Shown here one piece after another: positions 1-9,220 of a DNA stretch of 64,000 bases (position 1 is its first letter; each line of letters opens with the position of its first letter). The position numbers were made by a program, and so were the translations under genes. The stretch is taken from NCBI RefSeq assembly GCF_018457165.1, contig NZ_JAFMNX010000002.1, positions 558,001 through 622,000 on the forward strand, in the 5' to 3' direction. Under the pieces are notes generated by a model, which did not search any database, had not been told where the DNA came from, and saw only the letters and a list, made by a program, of their open reading frames with translations. The DNA comes from Tianweitania aestuarii (GTDB lineage: Bacteria; Pseudomonadota; Alphaproteobacteria; Rhizobiales; Rhizobiaceae).

Positions 1-322
1 TGCGCCCGAAGAGGTCGAAGCGAGCGCGCGGCGCTGCCTTGAGCCACTTGCGTTCGATGCACCCGATGCGTCGGACGTCGTACTACCGGCCTTCTCGTCC
101 GGGCAATGGGCGGGCACCCTGCCCGTCACGGCCCAAGCTGCCGGTTCCGCCGATTTCCTGTTCATGGCAGGCGGCGGTATTCTCGCACATCCGAAAGGAC
201 CAGCTGCCGGTGTGCGCAGTCTGCTCCAGGCCTGGGAGGCTGTTAAGGAAAAAAGCGACCTTCAGGTAGCTGCGGCCACACGACCAGAGCTCGCAGCAGC
301 TCTCGGCTTTTTTGGCGGCTGA
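1..322 (+). CDS. RuBisCO-like protein, C-terminal part (oxo-isoapionate-phosphate type)
   Basis: Only the last 106 codons are in the window; the frame is open from base 2 and ends with TGA at 320-322. The translation has the end of the RuBisCO large-chain barrel: a SADFLFMAGGGILAHPKGP stretch followed by AGVRSLLQAWEAV, matching the phosphate-binding GGG loop and last helices of the fold. The next gene starts 1 base later and is a DUF1537 kinase. In the D-apiose pathways a RuBisCO-like protein (OiaX) decarboxylates 3-oxo-isoapionate 4-phosphate made by the DUF1537 kinase OiaK, so this is the best guess. The family is clear; the substrate is inferred from the neighbour. The N-terminal catalytic residues are outside the window. 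Confidence 0.75.
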   Translation, partial: APEEVEASARRCLEPLAFDAPDASDVVLPAFSSGQWAGTLPVTAQAAGSADFLFMAGGGILAHPKGPAAGVRSLLQAWEAVKEKSDLQVAAATRPELAAALGFFGG

Positions 323-323
323 G

Positions 324-1568
324 ATGGTCGACTACGTCTTCATCGGAGACGACTTCACCGGCGCCTCGGACACGCTCGCAACCCTTGCGGAAGCGGGACG
401 TCGTGTGCGCCTGTTCCTGCAGGCTCCGGACCCACGGCTTGTCGAAAAGCTCGGCTTAGATGCAGTTGGCATTGCCACCGATCTTCGGGCAAAGACACCC
501 GACGAAATCCACACCCGCGTCACTGATCTCGCTCAAGCCGTTCTGCCGCTGGCGCCGCGCATCGTGCACTACAAGGTATGTTCAACCTTCGACTCCGCAC
601 CTGATGTCGGCAGCATCGGCGCGGCTGCCCTCGCTATTGAGGCCGTGCTAAAGCCCGCGCTGGTCGCGGTGATCGGCGGCCAGCCGAGCCTCGGACGCTT
701 TTGCTCTTTCGGCAACCTCTTCGCACGCTCTCCGGACGGCGCAGTGTATCGCATCGACCGACATCCCATCATGAGCCGACATCCCGTCACGCCGATGCAT
801 GAAGCTGATCTGCGACTTCATCTCAGTGCGCAGGGGCTTAGCGAGCTGACGCTCGTGCCAAGAACGGCTGAAGGCGCGACGCTGGCCGCCGCAGAGAAGG
901 AGAAGCGTAGACGGTTTTTATTTGACGCAATGGATCAAACCGATATCGAAAATGTTGGTCAAGCCCTTCGCTCTTTCAGGCCGAACGAACCTTTACTGCT
1001 TTTAGGTTCAAGCAGTGTAGCCGAAGCAATTACCAGCGCTGAACCAAAGCCGCAGAACCACTTCTGCGGCGATGGCTTGCCGGTCATAGACGGTCCGCGC
1101 TTGGTGTTGGCCGGCAGCCGGTCATCGGCGACCGCGGCGCAGATCGCGGCAGCTTCGAGCTACCAGCGTGTGCCGCTGAGCCGAGCTGACATAACGGTAG
1201 AAGGCTTGCAGACTTGCGCTCACCACTGTGCAGAGAAGCTGGCAAGCGGGCTTCATGTGCTCGTTCATCTGCGCGCCGATCTTGATTATGGTTTGTCACC
1301 CAACACCTTATCAGAGCGTCTTGCCGAGATGGCGAGGCTGATCTTAGTGCATTACCCAGTTCGCGCACTCGGTGTTGCCGGCGGCGACACCTCTAGCGCG
1401 GTTGTACACCGTCTCGGTTTTGATAGCTTGAGCTTTGAAAGCCGAGCCGGTAGCGGTGTCGCCATCTGCCGAGGACACGCTTCAGGTTCACCACTGAACG
1501 GAATGCGTCTTTTGCTTAAAGGTGGGCAGGTTGGATCGACCGATCTGTTCGATAACTTCCTGACTTAA
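324..1568 (+). CDS. oiaK: DUF1537 four-carbon acid sugar kinase, 3-oxo-isoapionate kinase-like
   Basis: A 414-residue cytosolic kinase of the DUF1537 family, which phosphorylates C4-C5 sugar acids with ATP. The N-terminal substrate domain opens with IGDDFTGASDTL (about residues 6-17), the family signature. The C-terminal nucleotide domain ends in the usual SPLNGMRLLLKGGQVG block near residues 390-405, so the gene is complete. ATG 324 is chosen because it follows the upstream stop by one base; a TTG at 312 in the same frame would overlap the RuBisCO-like gene by 11 bases. Pairing with a RuBisCO-like protein favours an OiaK role over threonate or erythronate kinases, but that is inference. Confidence 0.8.
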   Translation: MVDYVFIGDDFTGASDTLATLAEAGRRVRLFLQAPDPRLVEKLGLDAVGIATDLRAKTPDEIHTRVTDLAQAVLPLAPRIVHYKVCSTFDSAPDVGSIGAAALAIEAVLKPALVAVIGGQPSLGRFCSFGNLFARSPDGAVYRIDRHPIMSRHPVTPMHEADLRLHLSAQGLSELTLVPRTAEGATLAAAEKEKRRRFLFDAMDQTDIENVGQALRSFRPNEPLLLLGSSSVAEAITSAEPKPQNHFCGDGLPVIDGPRLVLAGSRSSATAAQIAAASSYQRVPLSRADITVEGLQTCAHHCAEKLASGLHVLVHLRADLDYGLSPNTLSERLAEMARLILVHYPVRALGVAGGDTSSAVVHRLGFDSLSFESRAGSGVAICRGHASGSPLNGMRLLLKGGQVGSTDLFDNFLT

Positions 1569-1848
1569 ATTCCTGCGCGCTTTAGGCTTGTCAGCAAGAA
1601 GAGCGCTTATCAATGGCGAACGGTTGCCTCCGCTACAAGCAGCACCCCAGCTTCTCTGATGATGGGCCGATCAGCGCCGCAGGTGCCCGATGACTTCTGC
1701 TTCCACGCCGCCGGACAACGTCTGGGACTTTCAGGCTGCACGCATTGTAACGGTAAAATTAAGCCGATCATGCGAGCGACACGTCTTCGCCATTTGTTGG
1801 TGTAAAGCAGTCCGTCCGCTTTCCATCAACAGGCGCCAAATTACCTCT

Positions 1849-2754
1849 TCAAGTGTTCTGCACAACAGACGGTCTTGTGTTTCGGATCTCCATCAATGCA
1901 GACACGAATGCTCTCACCAGCCTCGCCTTCTGCATGTCTGGTCGGAACAGGAGGTAGCTTTTGAAGTAAACCGCGGGTTCCAGCGGGCGAAGCACCAGTC
2001 CCCTTTCCGCGAACCCATCGATTGCCAGCGGATTGACGATTGCGACGCCGACGCCGGCAATAGCCAAAGCGCATGCCGTAATCCCAAAGCTCGTTTCAAT
2101 CACGAGGTTCGGCTTGGATTGTACGGCGCTGCACAGGGCCTCGAACTGAACCCTTGCGCGGTCTTCCGGTGACAGCGCCACATAATCGACGTCGTGAAGA
2201 TCCTCAGGCCGGATTACCTTTTTTGCCGCGAGCCTGTGACCGGGCGGGATGGCACAAAGCGCGGGGAAGCTTCCGAACACCTGATGATCGATGCCCGAAA
2301 GATCGACCTCGTCAGCGGCGAGCCCGATGTCGAACTCTCCATCGACCACATGATTTCGCACCGCTGCGGACGACATGATGCTCAAGGTGACAATCGCTGT
2401 CGGGTAACTTTGCCGGAACTTCGTGATCGCACGAGGGACGATGGTGGATCCTGCGGCCGCAAGGCTGGCGACCCGCAACTGTCCCGATCCGAAATCACGG
2501 ATGCGTGCCGCCGATGAGCGGAGCAGATCCAGGCCGCGAAAGCTCGCATCCACATCACGAAAGAAGGCTTGCGCTTCCGGAGTGGGGATCAGGCGGCCTT
2601 TGACCCGGTCGAACAAGGCAAAGCCGATCGCGTCCTCCAGTTCGCCGACGAGGCGACTGACATTCGGCTGCGTCACACCCATCAACTCAGCCGCGCGCGA
2701 CACGGTCCCGCTGAGGATAACGGCGCGAAACGCTTCGATCTGCCGGAAATTCAC
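1849..2754 (-). CDS. LysR-family regulator of the C-S lyase/amino-acid transport genes
   Basis: A 301-residue LysR-type regulator. Residues 1-60 form the winged helix-turn-helix (FRQIEAFRAVILSGTVSRAA, then TQPNVSRLVGELE); the rest is a periplasmic-binding-like effector domain. The N-terminus resembles the OccR/NocR group that senses amino acids or opines. The start is GTG 2754, preceded by an AGGGGG Shine-Dalgarno 9 bases upstream. It diverges from the PLP enzyme gene at 2864, with a palindromic LysR box between them, so it most likely controls the 2864-8115 operon and itself. The effector is unknown, perhaps a sulfur-containing or other amino acid. Confidence 0.85.
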   Translation of the reverse strand: MNFRQIEAFRAVILSGTVSRAAELMGVTQPNVSRLVGELEDAIGFALFDRVKGRLIPTPEAQAFFRDVDASFRGLDLLRSSAARIRDFGSGQLRVASLAAAGSTIVPRAITKFRQSYPTAIVTLSIMSSAAVRNHVVDGEFDIGLAADEVDLSGIDHQVFGSFPALCAIPPGHRLAAKKVIRPEDLHDVDYVALSPEDRARVQFEALCSAVQSKPNLVIETSFGITACALAIAGVGVAIVNPLAIDGFAERGLVLRPLEPAVYFKSYLLFRPDMQKARLVRAFVSALMEIRNTRPSVVQNT

Positions 2755-2767
2755 AGCGCATCACCCC

Positions 2768-2786
2768 CTATAAGGTTTCCGCATAG
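2768..2786. promoter_or_regulatory. Candidate LysR operator (CTAT-N11-ATAG)
   Basis: CTAT at 2768-2771 and ATAG at 2783-2786 are perfect inverted arms with exactly 11 bases between, the classical T-N11-A LysR box. It lies 14-32 bases upstream of the lysR start and about 80 bases upstream of the divergent gene, the expected place for autoregulation plus activation. Confidence 0.55.
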
Positions 2787-2863
2787 AGTTAGATGCTGCG
2801 GTCAATTGTTTGTCTAGCCTTCAGACGCTTAGACTCCGGGGAAATCGAAACCACGGAAAACCC

Positions 2864-4045
2864 ATGCGTGACACAACGCTTTGCGTAAAGCGGCCCCAGA
2901 TCTCCCATGAAGGCTTTGCGAGCCTCGCGATCCCGACATACCGCGCCTCCACCATCGTGTTCGACAGCGCGGAAGATTATGCCAATCGCAAATATCGTGG
3001 TCCGGATGGTTACACCTATGGTCTGCATGGCACGCCCACGTCGCGAACGCTGGAAGCGACCATCACTGGCCTGGAGCAGGGTTTGCGCACCGTGCTCGTG
3101 CCATCCGGTCAAGCAGCCATTACGATCGTCTTTTTGACGGTCCTCATGCCGGGAGACAGTGTTCTGATCCCGGACACGGCCTATCCGCCAGTTGCAGGCT
3201 TTTGCGAGAATTACCTCAAGCCACGCGGCATCTTGTTTCGTATCTACGATCCAATGATCGGCGGCGGCATTGCCGACCTGATCGATGACAGCGTCAAGCT
3301 GATCTGGACGGAGTCGCCGGGATCCTCCACGATGGAAATCCAGGATATTCCAGCCCTCGTGTCGGCAGCCAAGGCGCGTGGCGTGTTGACCGGCTGCGAT
3401 AACACCTGGGCTACACCGCTTTATTTCAAGCCTTTGGCACAGGACATGGATTTCTCCTCCATGGCACTGACCAAATATGCCGGCGGTCATTCCGATCTGC
3501 TGATGGGCTCGATCGCCGTAAAAGACATCGACCTTCACCGCCGCTTGAAGGACACGATGCGCATGATCGGCATCGGCGTGTCGCCCGATGACTGCGCTCT
3601 CGTGCTGCGCGGCATGGAAACGATGGGTGTCCGCCTCGCTCATTCAGGCCGGGTGGCTCTCGATTTCGCAAAGCGGATTGCTGCTCGGATACCTGAAGAC
3701 CTGGTTCTGCATCCGGCCTTGCCGAATGCGCCCGGCCACGAAGCCTGGAAGCGCGATTTCACCGGCGCGAGTGGCGTTTTCAGCGTGGTGATCCCGCCGC
3801 ATGCGGAGGAAAGCCTGCCGGCAGCGCTGACCAATGCCAAGACCTTTTCCATCGGCGCATCCTGGGGCGGCACCCACAGTCTCCTTGCACCGATGACGAT
3901 CTCCCGCGCGACCGGCTGTAACGCCCATGCCGGCACGATCCTGCGCATCAGTGTCGGCTTGGAAGACGAAAACGATCTTTGGGCCGACCTCGAACCCATC
4001 GTGGCGGCCATTGCTGCAGGACCTGCGCAAGCAAACAGCGCCTGA
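2864..4045 (+). CDS. Cys/Met-metabolism PLP enzyme, cystathionine beta-lyase-like
   Basis: A 393-residue fold-type I PLP enzyme of the Cys/Met metabolism family. Visible marks are the cofactor-phosphate region YGLHGTPTSRTLEATI, the VPSGQAAI loop, the aspartate in GCDNTWATP, and the Schiff-base lysine K204 in ALTKYAGGHSDLLMG. The C-terminal LRISVGLEDENDLWADLE block is typical of MetC. The predicted reaction is beta-elimination of cystathionine or another cysteine thioether. ATG 2864 is preferred over upstream non-ATG codons because it starts the conserved N-terminus. It leads an operon with an amino-acid ABC transporter, 39 bases upstream of the binding-protein gene, which suggests uptake and cleavage of an S-containing amino acid. 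It could also act in methionine synthesis, but the context speaks for catabolism. Confidence 0.8.
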   Translation: MRDTTLCVKRPQISHEGFASLAIPTYRASTIVFDSAEDYANRKYRGPDGYTYGLHGTPTSRTLEATITGLEQGLRTVLVPSGQAAITIVFLTVLMPGDSVLIPDTAYPPVAGFCENYLKPRGILFRIYDPMIGGGIADLIDDSVKLIWTESPGSSTMEIQDIPALVSAAKARGVLTGCDNTWATPLYFKPLAQDMDFSSMALTKYAGGHSDLLMGSIAVKDIDLHRRLKDTMRMIGIGVSPDDCALVLRGMETMGVRLAHSGRVALDFAKRIAARIPEDLVLHPALPNAPGHEAWKRDFTGASGVFSVVIPPHAEESLPAALTNAKTFSIGASWGGTHSLLAPMTISRATGCNAHAGTILRISVGLEDENDLWADLEPIVAAIAAGPAQANSA

Positions 4046-4084
4046 CACCGCCTCACGCCTAAACTCAATAATAATAAGGGAACA

Positions 4085-5107
4085 ATGATCATGAAGACCT
4101 GGATGATGGCCGCACTGGCAGCGAGTGCAATGATGTCGGCAACCGCAGTCCATGCGGGGCCAACGCTCGACAAGGTCAAGGCGCGCGGCAGCGTGGTTTG
4201 CGGCGCAAGCCAAGGCACGGTCGGCTTCGGTGCACCCGATGACAAGGGTTACTGGAAAGGCCTCGACGTTGAAACCTGCCGTGCCGTGGCTGTTGCCATT
4301 TTCGGCGACAAGGACAAGGCGGAGTTCGTGCCGCTCAGCGGCCAGCAGCGCATTCCCGCTCTGCAGACCGGCGAAATCGACATTCTTCCCCGCACCTTGA
4401 CGTGGACCCTTCAGCGCGACGCCAACGGCATCAACTTCACCACGCCGACCTATTATGAATTCACCGGCTTTATGGTCGCGAAATCCTCGGGCGTGACCAA
4501 GGTGGAGGATATGACTGGAGCATCCGTGTGCGTGCAAACCGGCTCCACGACGGAAGTTGTCGTCAACGACGTGTCGACAAGGCTGAAGCTCGAACTGAAT
4601 CCCGTCGTGTTCGACAATGTCGCGGCCACTCGTCAGGCGTTCTTTTCGGGCCGTTGCGATGCCCTGATCACGGATGCATCGGCACTCGCTTCGGTGCGCG
4701 CGACACAGTCCACGAACGCAGACGACTATGTGATCTTTCCCGCCAACAAATACATGGACGCGCTCACGCCTGCCGTGCGCCACGGCGACGACCAATGGCT
4801 AGATATCGTGAACTGGTCGATCCAGGCGCTGCTGAACGCAGAACTCTACGGGATCACGCAAGCCAATATCGACGAGATGATGAGCTCTGACGATCCGCGC
4901 GTGAAACGCTTCCTAGGCGTGGAACCGGGCAACGGCAAGGCGCTCGGTCTTGATGACAAGTTCGCCTACAACATCGTCAAGCAGCTCGGAAACTACGGCG
5001 AGATGTTCGACCGCAATGTCGGTGCCAACAGCCCGCTGAAGATCGAGCGTGGTCCCAACCGGCTCTTTTCCGATGGCGGTCTGATGTTCCCGTTGACCTT
5101 CCAATAA
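4085..5107 (+). CDS. Amino-acid ABC transporter binding protein (AapJ-like)
   Basis: A 340-residue periplasmic binding protein close in length and order to AapJ/BztA. The signal peptide is at residues 1-22 or so, ending AVHAG. The family-3 binding domain follows, with VKARGSVVCGASQGTVGF, the LDVETCRAVAVAIFGD segment and an IDILPRTLTWT motif near residues 97-107. It starts the order J-Q-M-P that the general L-amino-acid permease has in Rhizobium. An AAGGG ribosome site precedes ATG 4085; a second in-frame ATG is at 4091. The ligand cannot be read from sequence, but the PLP enzyme upstream hints at a sulfur amino acid. Confidence 0.85.
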   Translation: MIMKTWMMAALAASAMMSATAVHAGPTLDKVKARGSVVCGASQGTVGFGAPDDKGYWKGLDVETCRAVAVAIFGDKDKAEFVPLSGQQRIPALQTGEIDILPRTLTWTLQRDANGINFTTPTYYEFTGFMVAKSSGVTKVEDMTGASVCVQTGSTTEVVVNDVSTRLKLELNPVVFDNVAATRQAFFSGRCDALITDASALASVRATQSTNADDYVIFPANKYMDALTPAVRHGDDQWLDIVNWSIQALLNAELYGITQANIDEMMSSDDPRVKRFLGVEPGNGKALGLDDKFAYNIVKQLGNYGEMFDRNVGANSPLKIERGPNRLFSDGGLMFPLTFQ

Positions 5108-5126
5108 GCTCCGGAAGGATCACGCC

Positions 5127-6278
5127 ATGATATCGGCTCTTCTGGACAACCGACGGTTCAGAAGCTGGGGCGGGCAGATACTCTTGCTGGGCGGCTTTGC
5201 CGCCCTCCTCGCCTGGCTTGTCACCAACACCGTTTCCAACCTTAATGCCCGCGGCATTCGGGTTGGCTTCGACTTCCTGTGGCGGCAGGCCAACTTCCCG
5301 ATTTCGGAAAGCGTGCTGCCCTACAACCCCTCGGACACGTTCTTCTGGGCCTATGTTACCGGCGTCGGCAACACGATCACGATCTCGCTTCTGGCGATCA
5401 TCTTGTCCACGGCACTGGGTCTCGCTGTGGGCCTGGCACGACGGTCCAAGCACCCTCTGATCTCAGGCGTTGCAGGCGTGTTCGTGACCACCATGCGAAA
5501 CATGCCGCTGATCGTTCATCTGCTGTTTTGGTATGCGATCGCCACGACGTCCCTGCCGGCACCACGCATGGCCTATCATCCGCTGCCTGGCGTGTTTCTG
5601 TCGCTGCGCGGTTTCTACATTCCTTCTCTCGATCTCGACGGCGCGGCTCTCGCTTATGTCGCGCTGCTCCTGGCGGCACTTGTTCTGCTGGTGATGTTTC
5701 ATCGCAAGATCATCGCACTGGTTCGTCCCGACACCGATCACCCGATCCTCATCCTCGTTGCCGTCTTTGCCGCGGTCGCGCTTGTGCTGGCTTTGATCAT
5801 CAGGCCTTCGGGTGCCATCAGCGTTCCGGCAATCAAGGGCTTCAACTTCGCTGGCGGCCTGCGGCTGTCACCGGAATTCGCTGCTTTGATGCTCGGACTG
5901 GTGATCTACACCTCCGCCTTCATCGGCGAGATCATTCGCGGCGGAATCGATGCCGTTGCAGCTGGCCAGTGGGAAGCGGGACGCGCAATCGGTTTGTCTG
6001 AGTGTCATACGCTGACGCGGATCATCATTCCGCAGGCGCTGCGCATCATCATCCCGCCCATGACCTCGCAATATCTGTCGACGGTCAAGAACACGACCTT
6101 GGCCTTGGCCGTCGGCTATCCCGAACTTGGGCTCGTGGTCGGAACGGTGATCAACCAGACCGGACAAGCGATCGAAAGCATAGCGCTGCTGCTTGCCATC
6201 TTCCTGACCATCAGCATCGCCGTTTCGCTTCTGATGAACTGGTACAATGCCCGCGTGGCGCTGGTGGACGCACGATGA
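5127..6278 (+). CDS. Amino-acid ABC transporter permease (AapQ-like)
   Basis: A 383-residue inner-membrane permease of the HisM/AapQ family. It has an N-terminal membrane helix, a long periplasmic insert, then the conserved block YVTGVGNTITISLLAIILST and several membrane helices. The cytoplasmic EAA loop, which contacts the ATPase, is in AVAAGQWEAGRAIGLSECHT near residues 274-293. The length and insert match AapQ rather than the shorter GlnP type. A GGAAGG ribosome site precedes ATG 5127, and the stop overlaps the next start, showing translational coupling. Confidence 0.85.
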   Translation: MISALLDNRRFRSWGGQILLLGGFAALLAWLVTNTVSNLNARGIRVGFDFLWRQANFPISESVLPYNPSDTFFWAYVTGVGNTITISLLAIILSTALGLAVGLARRSKHPLISGVAGVFVTTMRNMPLIVHLLFWYAIATTSLPAPRMAYHPLPGVFLSLRGFYIPSLDLDGAALAYVALLLAALVLLVMFHRKIIALVRPDTDHPILILVAVFAAVALVLALIIRPSGAISVPAIKGFNFAGGLRLSPEFAALMLGLVIYTSAFIGEIIRGGIDAVAAGQWEAGRAIGLSECHTLTRIIIPQALRIIIPPMTSQYLSTVKNTTLALAVGYPELGLVVGTVINQTGQAIESIALLLAIFLTISIAVSLLMNWYNARVALVDAR

Positions 6279-7372
6279 GCACACTCAACATGGATGCTGT
6301 CGGCGCGCTCCCGAACCCGTCACTCCCTCCCAGGCGAACACGCAAGTCCTTCGTTCAGCTGCTTTTCGGAGACCTTGTTTCGGCCTGTCTCACCGTCGCT
6401 GTCGGCGCTCTGCTGCTGTCCATGGTGCCGGTTCTGAACTGGGCCGTCTTCGACGCGATCTGGACAACCAATGATCCGGCTGCATGCAGCCAGGGCGGTG
6501 CGTGCTGGGCGTTTATTGTGGCCAAGTTCCGCTTTATCATTTTCGGCACCTATCCGCCGGATGAGCAATGGCGCCCCCTGCTGGTGATGGGCATCATTCT
6601 TGCGATGATCCTTGGCTCCCTGTCGCCCAGACTTTGGGGTGCCCGGCTCATCTACCTCTGGGTTTTTGCCGTTGTCGTCATGTTGGTGCTTATGGCCGGC
6701 GGCGTGTTCGGACTGGAGCCTGTCTCGACGTCGAAATGGGGTGGTTTGCCGATTACGCTTCTTTTGGCTCTGCTGTCGCTTGGCCTCGGCTTTCCCTTCG
6801 CCATCTTTCTTGCGCTGGGCCGGCGTTCCAACCTGCCGATCGCACGCATGCTGTCCGTTCTGACGATCGAGCTCGTGCGAGGATTGCCGCTGGTCGGCCT
6901 CCTGTTTGTGGCCTCGATTCTGTTGCCGCTTTTGCTTCCCGCAGGATGGTCGATCGACAAGCTCGGCCGCACATTGGCAGCGCTCACGATCTTCGCAGCC
7001 GCTTATCTAGCGGAAGTCATCCGCGGTGGTTTGCAGGGCGTGCCTTCCGGACAAGTCGAGGCCGCCAAGGCCTTGGGCATTCCCGGCTGGAAGGCGGTGG
7101 CGCATATCGTCTTGCCGCAAGCGCTGCAGAAGGTCATCCCGCCGCTGACCAACACTGCAATCGTCATGGTCAAGAACACGAGCCTCGTTCTCATCGTCGG
7201 TGTGTTCGACATGCTGAGCGCCAGCCGTGTAGCGGCAACGGACCCGATGTGGCCGGCGCCGTTTGTTGAAAGCTATGTCTTCGTTGCACTGATCTATTTC
7301 GTGATCTGCTTCGGCATTTCCCATTACGCGCGCTGGCTGGAAAGCCGTGTGCAGGCAAGGAGCTATCGATGA
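6275..7372 (+). CDS. Amino-acid ABC transporter permease (AapM-like)
   Basis: A 365-residue permease partner of the AapQ-like protein. The start ATG 6275 overlaps the previous stop (ATGA); the same frame is open far upstream, but that part lies inside the previous gene. The N-terminal soluble tail is followed by a helix at about residues 30-55, a periplasmic insert, and the transport domain beginning near [20 protein letters not shown]. The EAA loop is in [19 protein letters not shown]. It forms the membrane heterodimer with the preceding gene product and overlaps the ATPase gene by 4 bases. Confidence 0.85.
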   Translation: MSTLNMDAVGALPNPSLPPRRTRKSFVQLLFGDLVSACLTVAVGALLLSMVPVLNWAVFDAIWTTNDPAACSQGGACWAFIVAKFRFIIFGTYPPDEQWRPLLVMGIILAMILGSLSPRLWGARLIYLWVFAVVVMLVLMAGGVFGLEPVSTSKWGGLPITLLLALLSLGLGFPFAIFLALGRRSNLPIARMLSVLTIELVRGLPLVGLLFVASILLPLLLPAGWSIDKLGRTLAALTIFAAAYLAEVIRGGLQGVPSGQVEAAKALGIPGWKAVAHIVLPQALQKVIPPLTNTAIVMVKNTSLVLIVGVFDMLSASRVAATDPMWPAPFVESYVFVALIYFVICFGISHYARWLESRVQARSYR

Positions 7373-8115
7373 TCGACCAGCGTTCACAAGCAATCGAAAT
7401 CGAAGCGCTCGATAAATGGTACGGGCACTTTCAGGTGCTGCGCAACATCGATCTCAATGTGACACAAGGCGAGCGCATCGTGGTGTGTGGGCCGTCCGGA
7501 TCCGGCAAGTCGACCCTGATCCGCTGCGTCAACCGGCTCGAGGAGCATCAACGCGGCAGCATCCGCGTCAATGGCATCGTGCTCAACGACAGCGTCAAGA
7601 ACCTGGATGCGATCCGACGCGAGGTCGGCATGGTCTTCCAGCACTTCAACCTGTTCCCGCACCTGACGGTGAAGGAGAATTGTGCCCTGCCGCAGATCCT
7701 GTCGCGGCAGAAAAAGCGCGCCGATGCGGAAGCCCTCGCCATGCACTTCCTCGAGAAAGTCCGCATTCCCGAACAAGCCGACAAATATCCCGGACAGCTT
7801 TCCGGCGGTCAGCAGCAGCGCGTCGCGATCGCGCGTGCCTTGTGCATGACGCCCAAGATCATGCTGTTCGATGAACCGACCTCGGCGCTCGATCCCGAAA
7901 TGGTCAAGGAGGTTCTGGATACGATGGTGGCTTTGGCCGAAGAAGGCATGACGATGATCGTGGTCACCCACGAAATGGGCTTTGCCAGGAAAGTGGCCGA
8001 TCGGGTGGTCTTCATGGAGGCCGGCGAGATCGTCGAAGCCAACGACCCCGAAACGTTCTTCAATGCCCCGGACAGTGCGCGTACCAGGAACTTTCTCAGC
8101 AACATCATGCATTAG
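7369..8115 (+). CDS. Amino-acid ABC transporter ATP-binding protein (AapP/GlnQ-like)
   Basis: A 248-residue ABC ATPase. The Walker A motif GPSGSGKST is near residues 43-51, the Q-loop is [13 protein letters not shown], the signature [15 protein letters not shown] is near residues 144-158, and Walker B is [15 protein letters not shown] with the H-loop in VVTHEMGF. It energises the AapQM-like permease. ATG 7369 overlaps the permease stop. It is the last gene of the operon that begins at 2864; the 153 bases to the convergent MscS gene show no clear terminator. Confidence 0.9.
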   Translation: MIDQRSQAIEIEALDKWYGHFQVLRNIDLNVTQGERIVVCGPSGSGKSTLIRCVNRLEEHQRGSIRVNGIVLNDSVKNLDAIRREVGMVFQHFNLFPHLTVKENCALPQILSRQKKRADAEALAMHFLEKVRIPEQADKYPGQLSGGQQQRVAIARALCMTPKIMLFDEPTSALDPEMVKEVLDTMVALAEEGMTMIVVTHEMGFARKVADRVVFMEAGEIVEANDPETFFNAPDSARTRNFLSNIMH

Positions 8116-8268
8116 CGCGAAGGTTAGGACACCATTCCGCGACCGGTGCACGCAGCGCATCCATGCCCATGTCGTGATTATCGCCTTCCAAGGCAAGACA
8201 TTCTTGAGCTAATCCACTAACCGCAAACCTGAGCAATACACACTAAACAAACGGAGCGCCCGATCACT

Positions 8269-9147
8269 TCACCTCGGCACGCTCTCCTCGTACAGCGCTT
8301 TCGGCATCTCCTTGATCAGCACGTTCTGATAGGCGTACGGGATCTCGATCCCAGCTGCATCGAAGCGCTTCTTTACGGCTTCGAGCACGCTGTTATTGGC
8401 CACGGCCGCAGCGTCAGCATCGGCGCACCAGAGGCTTAGAGTGAAATCCACGCTGGAGGTGCTTAGTTTGGTAACGGGGCAGCCGACGACCTCCTCGCTA
8501 TTAGGCAGGCCCGACGCGATCTCGAGGATGAGCGCGCGCGCCGTGTCGATGTCGGCATTGTAGCCGATCGAGATCGGAATGGCGGCCAGGGTCCGCTGCT
8601 TCTTGGCGGACAGGTTGATCACGGTTGTGCTCGAAATCGAAGCGTTTGAGATGGTGACCAGGCGATTGTCGCCGGTTCTCAGCCTCGTATAGCCCAACGA
8701 AACGTCTTCCACGATGCCGACCTCCACGCCGCCCGGCGCCGTGATCTGCAACGTGTCGCCGAGGCGGAACGGGCGATAGAAAATCAGGCTGAAGCCGGCC
8801 ACGAAATTCGAAAGCGTCGACTGCGCAGCCAAGCCGAACACTACCGAAGCCACCGAGACGCTTGCCAGCAGGGCCGTGGCAAGACGGTCGAGAGCCGGGA
8901 TCATATGCGCATAGAGCATCAGGATCATGATCCAGACGAAGGCGCTGGCGACCTTTGAAAGGAACCCAAAGGACATGCGATCGATGCGGTTGTCGTGGTC
9001 GCGCGCCACGACCAGTCGGATCGCCCGTTTGAGCAGATGCGAAAGCAGAAGCCCGGCGAGGACGAAAAGCGCCAGAATGATCAGCGCCCCCGACCATCTG
9101 TCGGGATGCAACTGCGTCAACCATCCCTCGGCGGTGTTCCAGGTCAT
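8269..9147 (-). CDS. Small-conductance mechanosensitive channel (MscS family)
   Basis: A 292-residue inner-membrane channel. There are about three N-terminal membrane helices; the pore-lining third helix is in the region VSVASVVFGLAAQSTLSNF near residues 100-118, followed by the beta domain with YRPFRLGDTLQI and the alpha/beta cage domain. It opens under membrane tension during osmotic down-shock. Length and layout match E. coli MscS (286 residues). It follows the GMC gene on the same strand after 73 bases that contain a hairpin, so it is probably not functionally tied to its neighbours. Confidence 0.85.
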   Translation of the reverse strand: MTWNTAEGWLTQLHPDRWSGALIILALFVLAGLLLSHLLKRAIRLVVARDHDNRIDRMSFGFLSKVASAFVWIMILMLYAHMIPALDRLATALLASVSVASVVFGLAAQSTLSNFVAGFSLIFYRPFRLGDTLQITAPGGVEVGIVEDVSLGYTRLRTGDNRLVTISNASISSTTVINLSAKKQRTLAAIPISIGYNADIDTARALILEIASGLPNSEEVVGCPVTKLSTSSVDFTLSLWCADADAAAVANNSVLEAVKKRFDAAGIEIPYAYQNVLIKEMPKALYEESVPR

Positions 9148-9167
9148 CGGTTGCTCCTTCTACGCTC

Positions 9168-9190
9168 CCGGTGCGCTTCGCGCGAACCGG
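9168..9190 (-). terminator. Stem-loop between GMC and mscS genes
   Basis: CCGGT-GCGC, a TTC loop, then GCGC-GA-ACCGG gives a compact nine-pair stem with a two-base bulge just after the GMC stop. There is no T-run on either strand, so it may be a weak or Rho-assisted terminator. Confidence 0.35.
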
Positions 9191-9220
9191 ACGCTCCTTA
9201 CCGATGTCGTTCCGTAGCGT

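Noticed and set aside
1569-1848. Possible gene in the 280-base gap after the kinase
   Set aside because: The only frame runs on as the antisense of lysR, and no ribosome site or conserved motif is visible. I see no RNA gene or terminator there.
3644-4795. Minus-strand open frame of 383 codons across the PLP-enzyme and binding-protein genes
   Set aside because: It spans the end of one recognisable gene and the start of another; no family resemblance and His/Cys-rich antisense composition.
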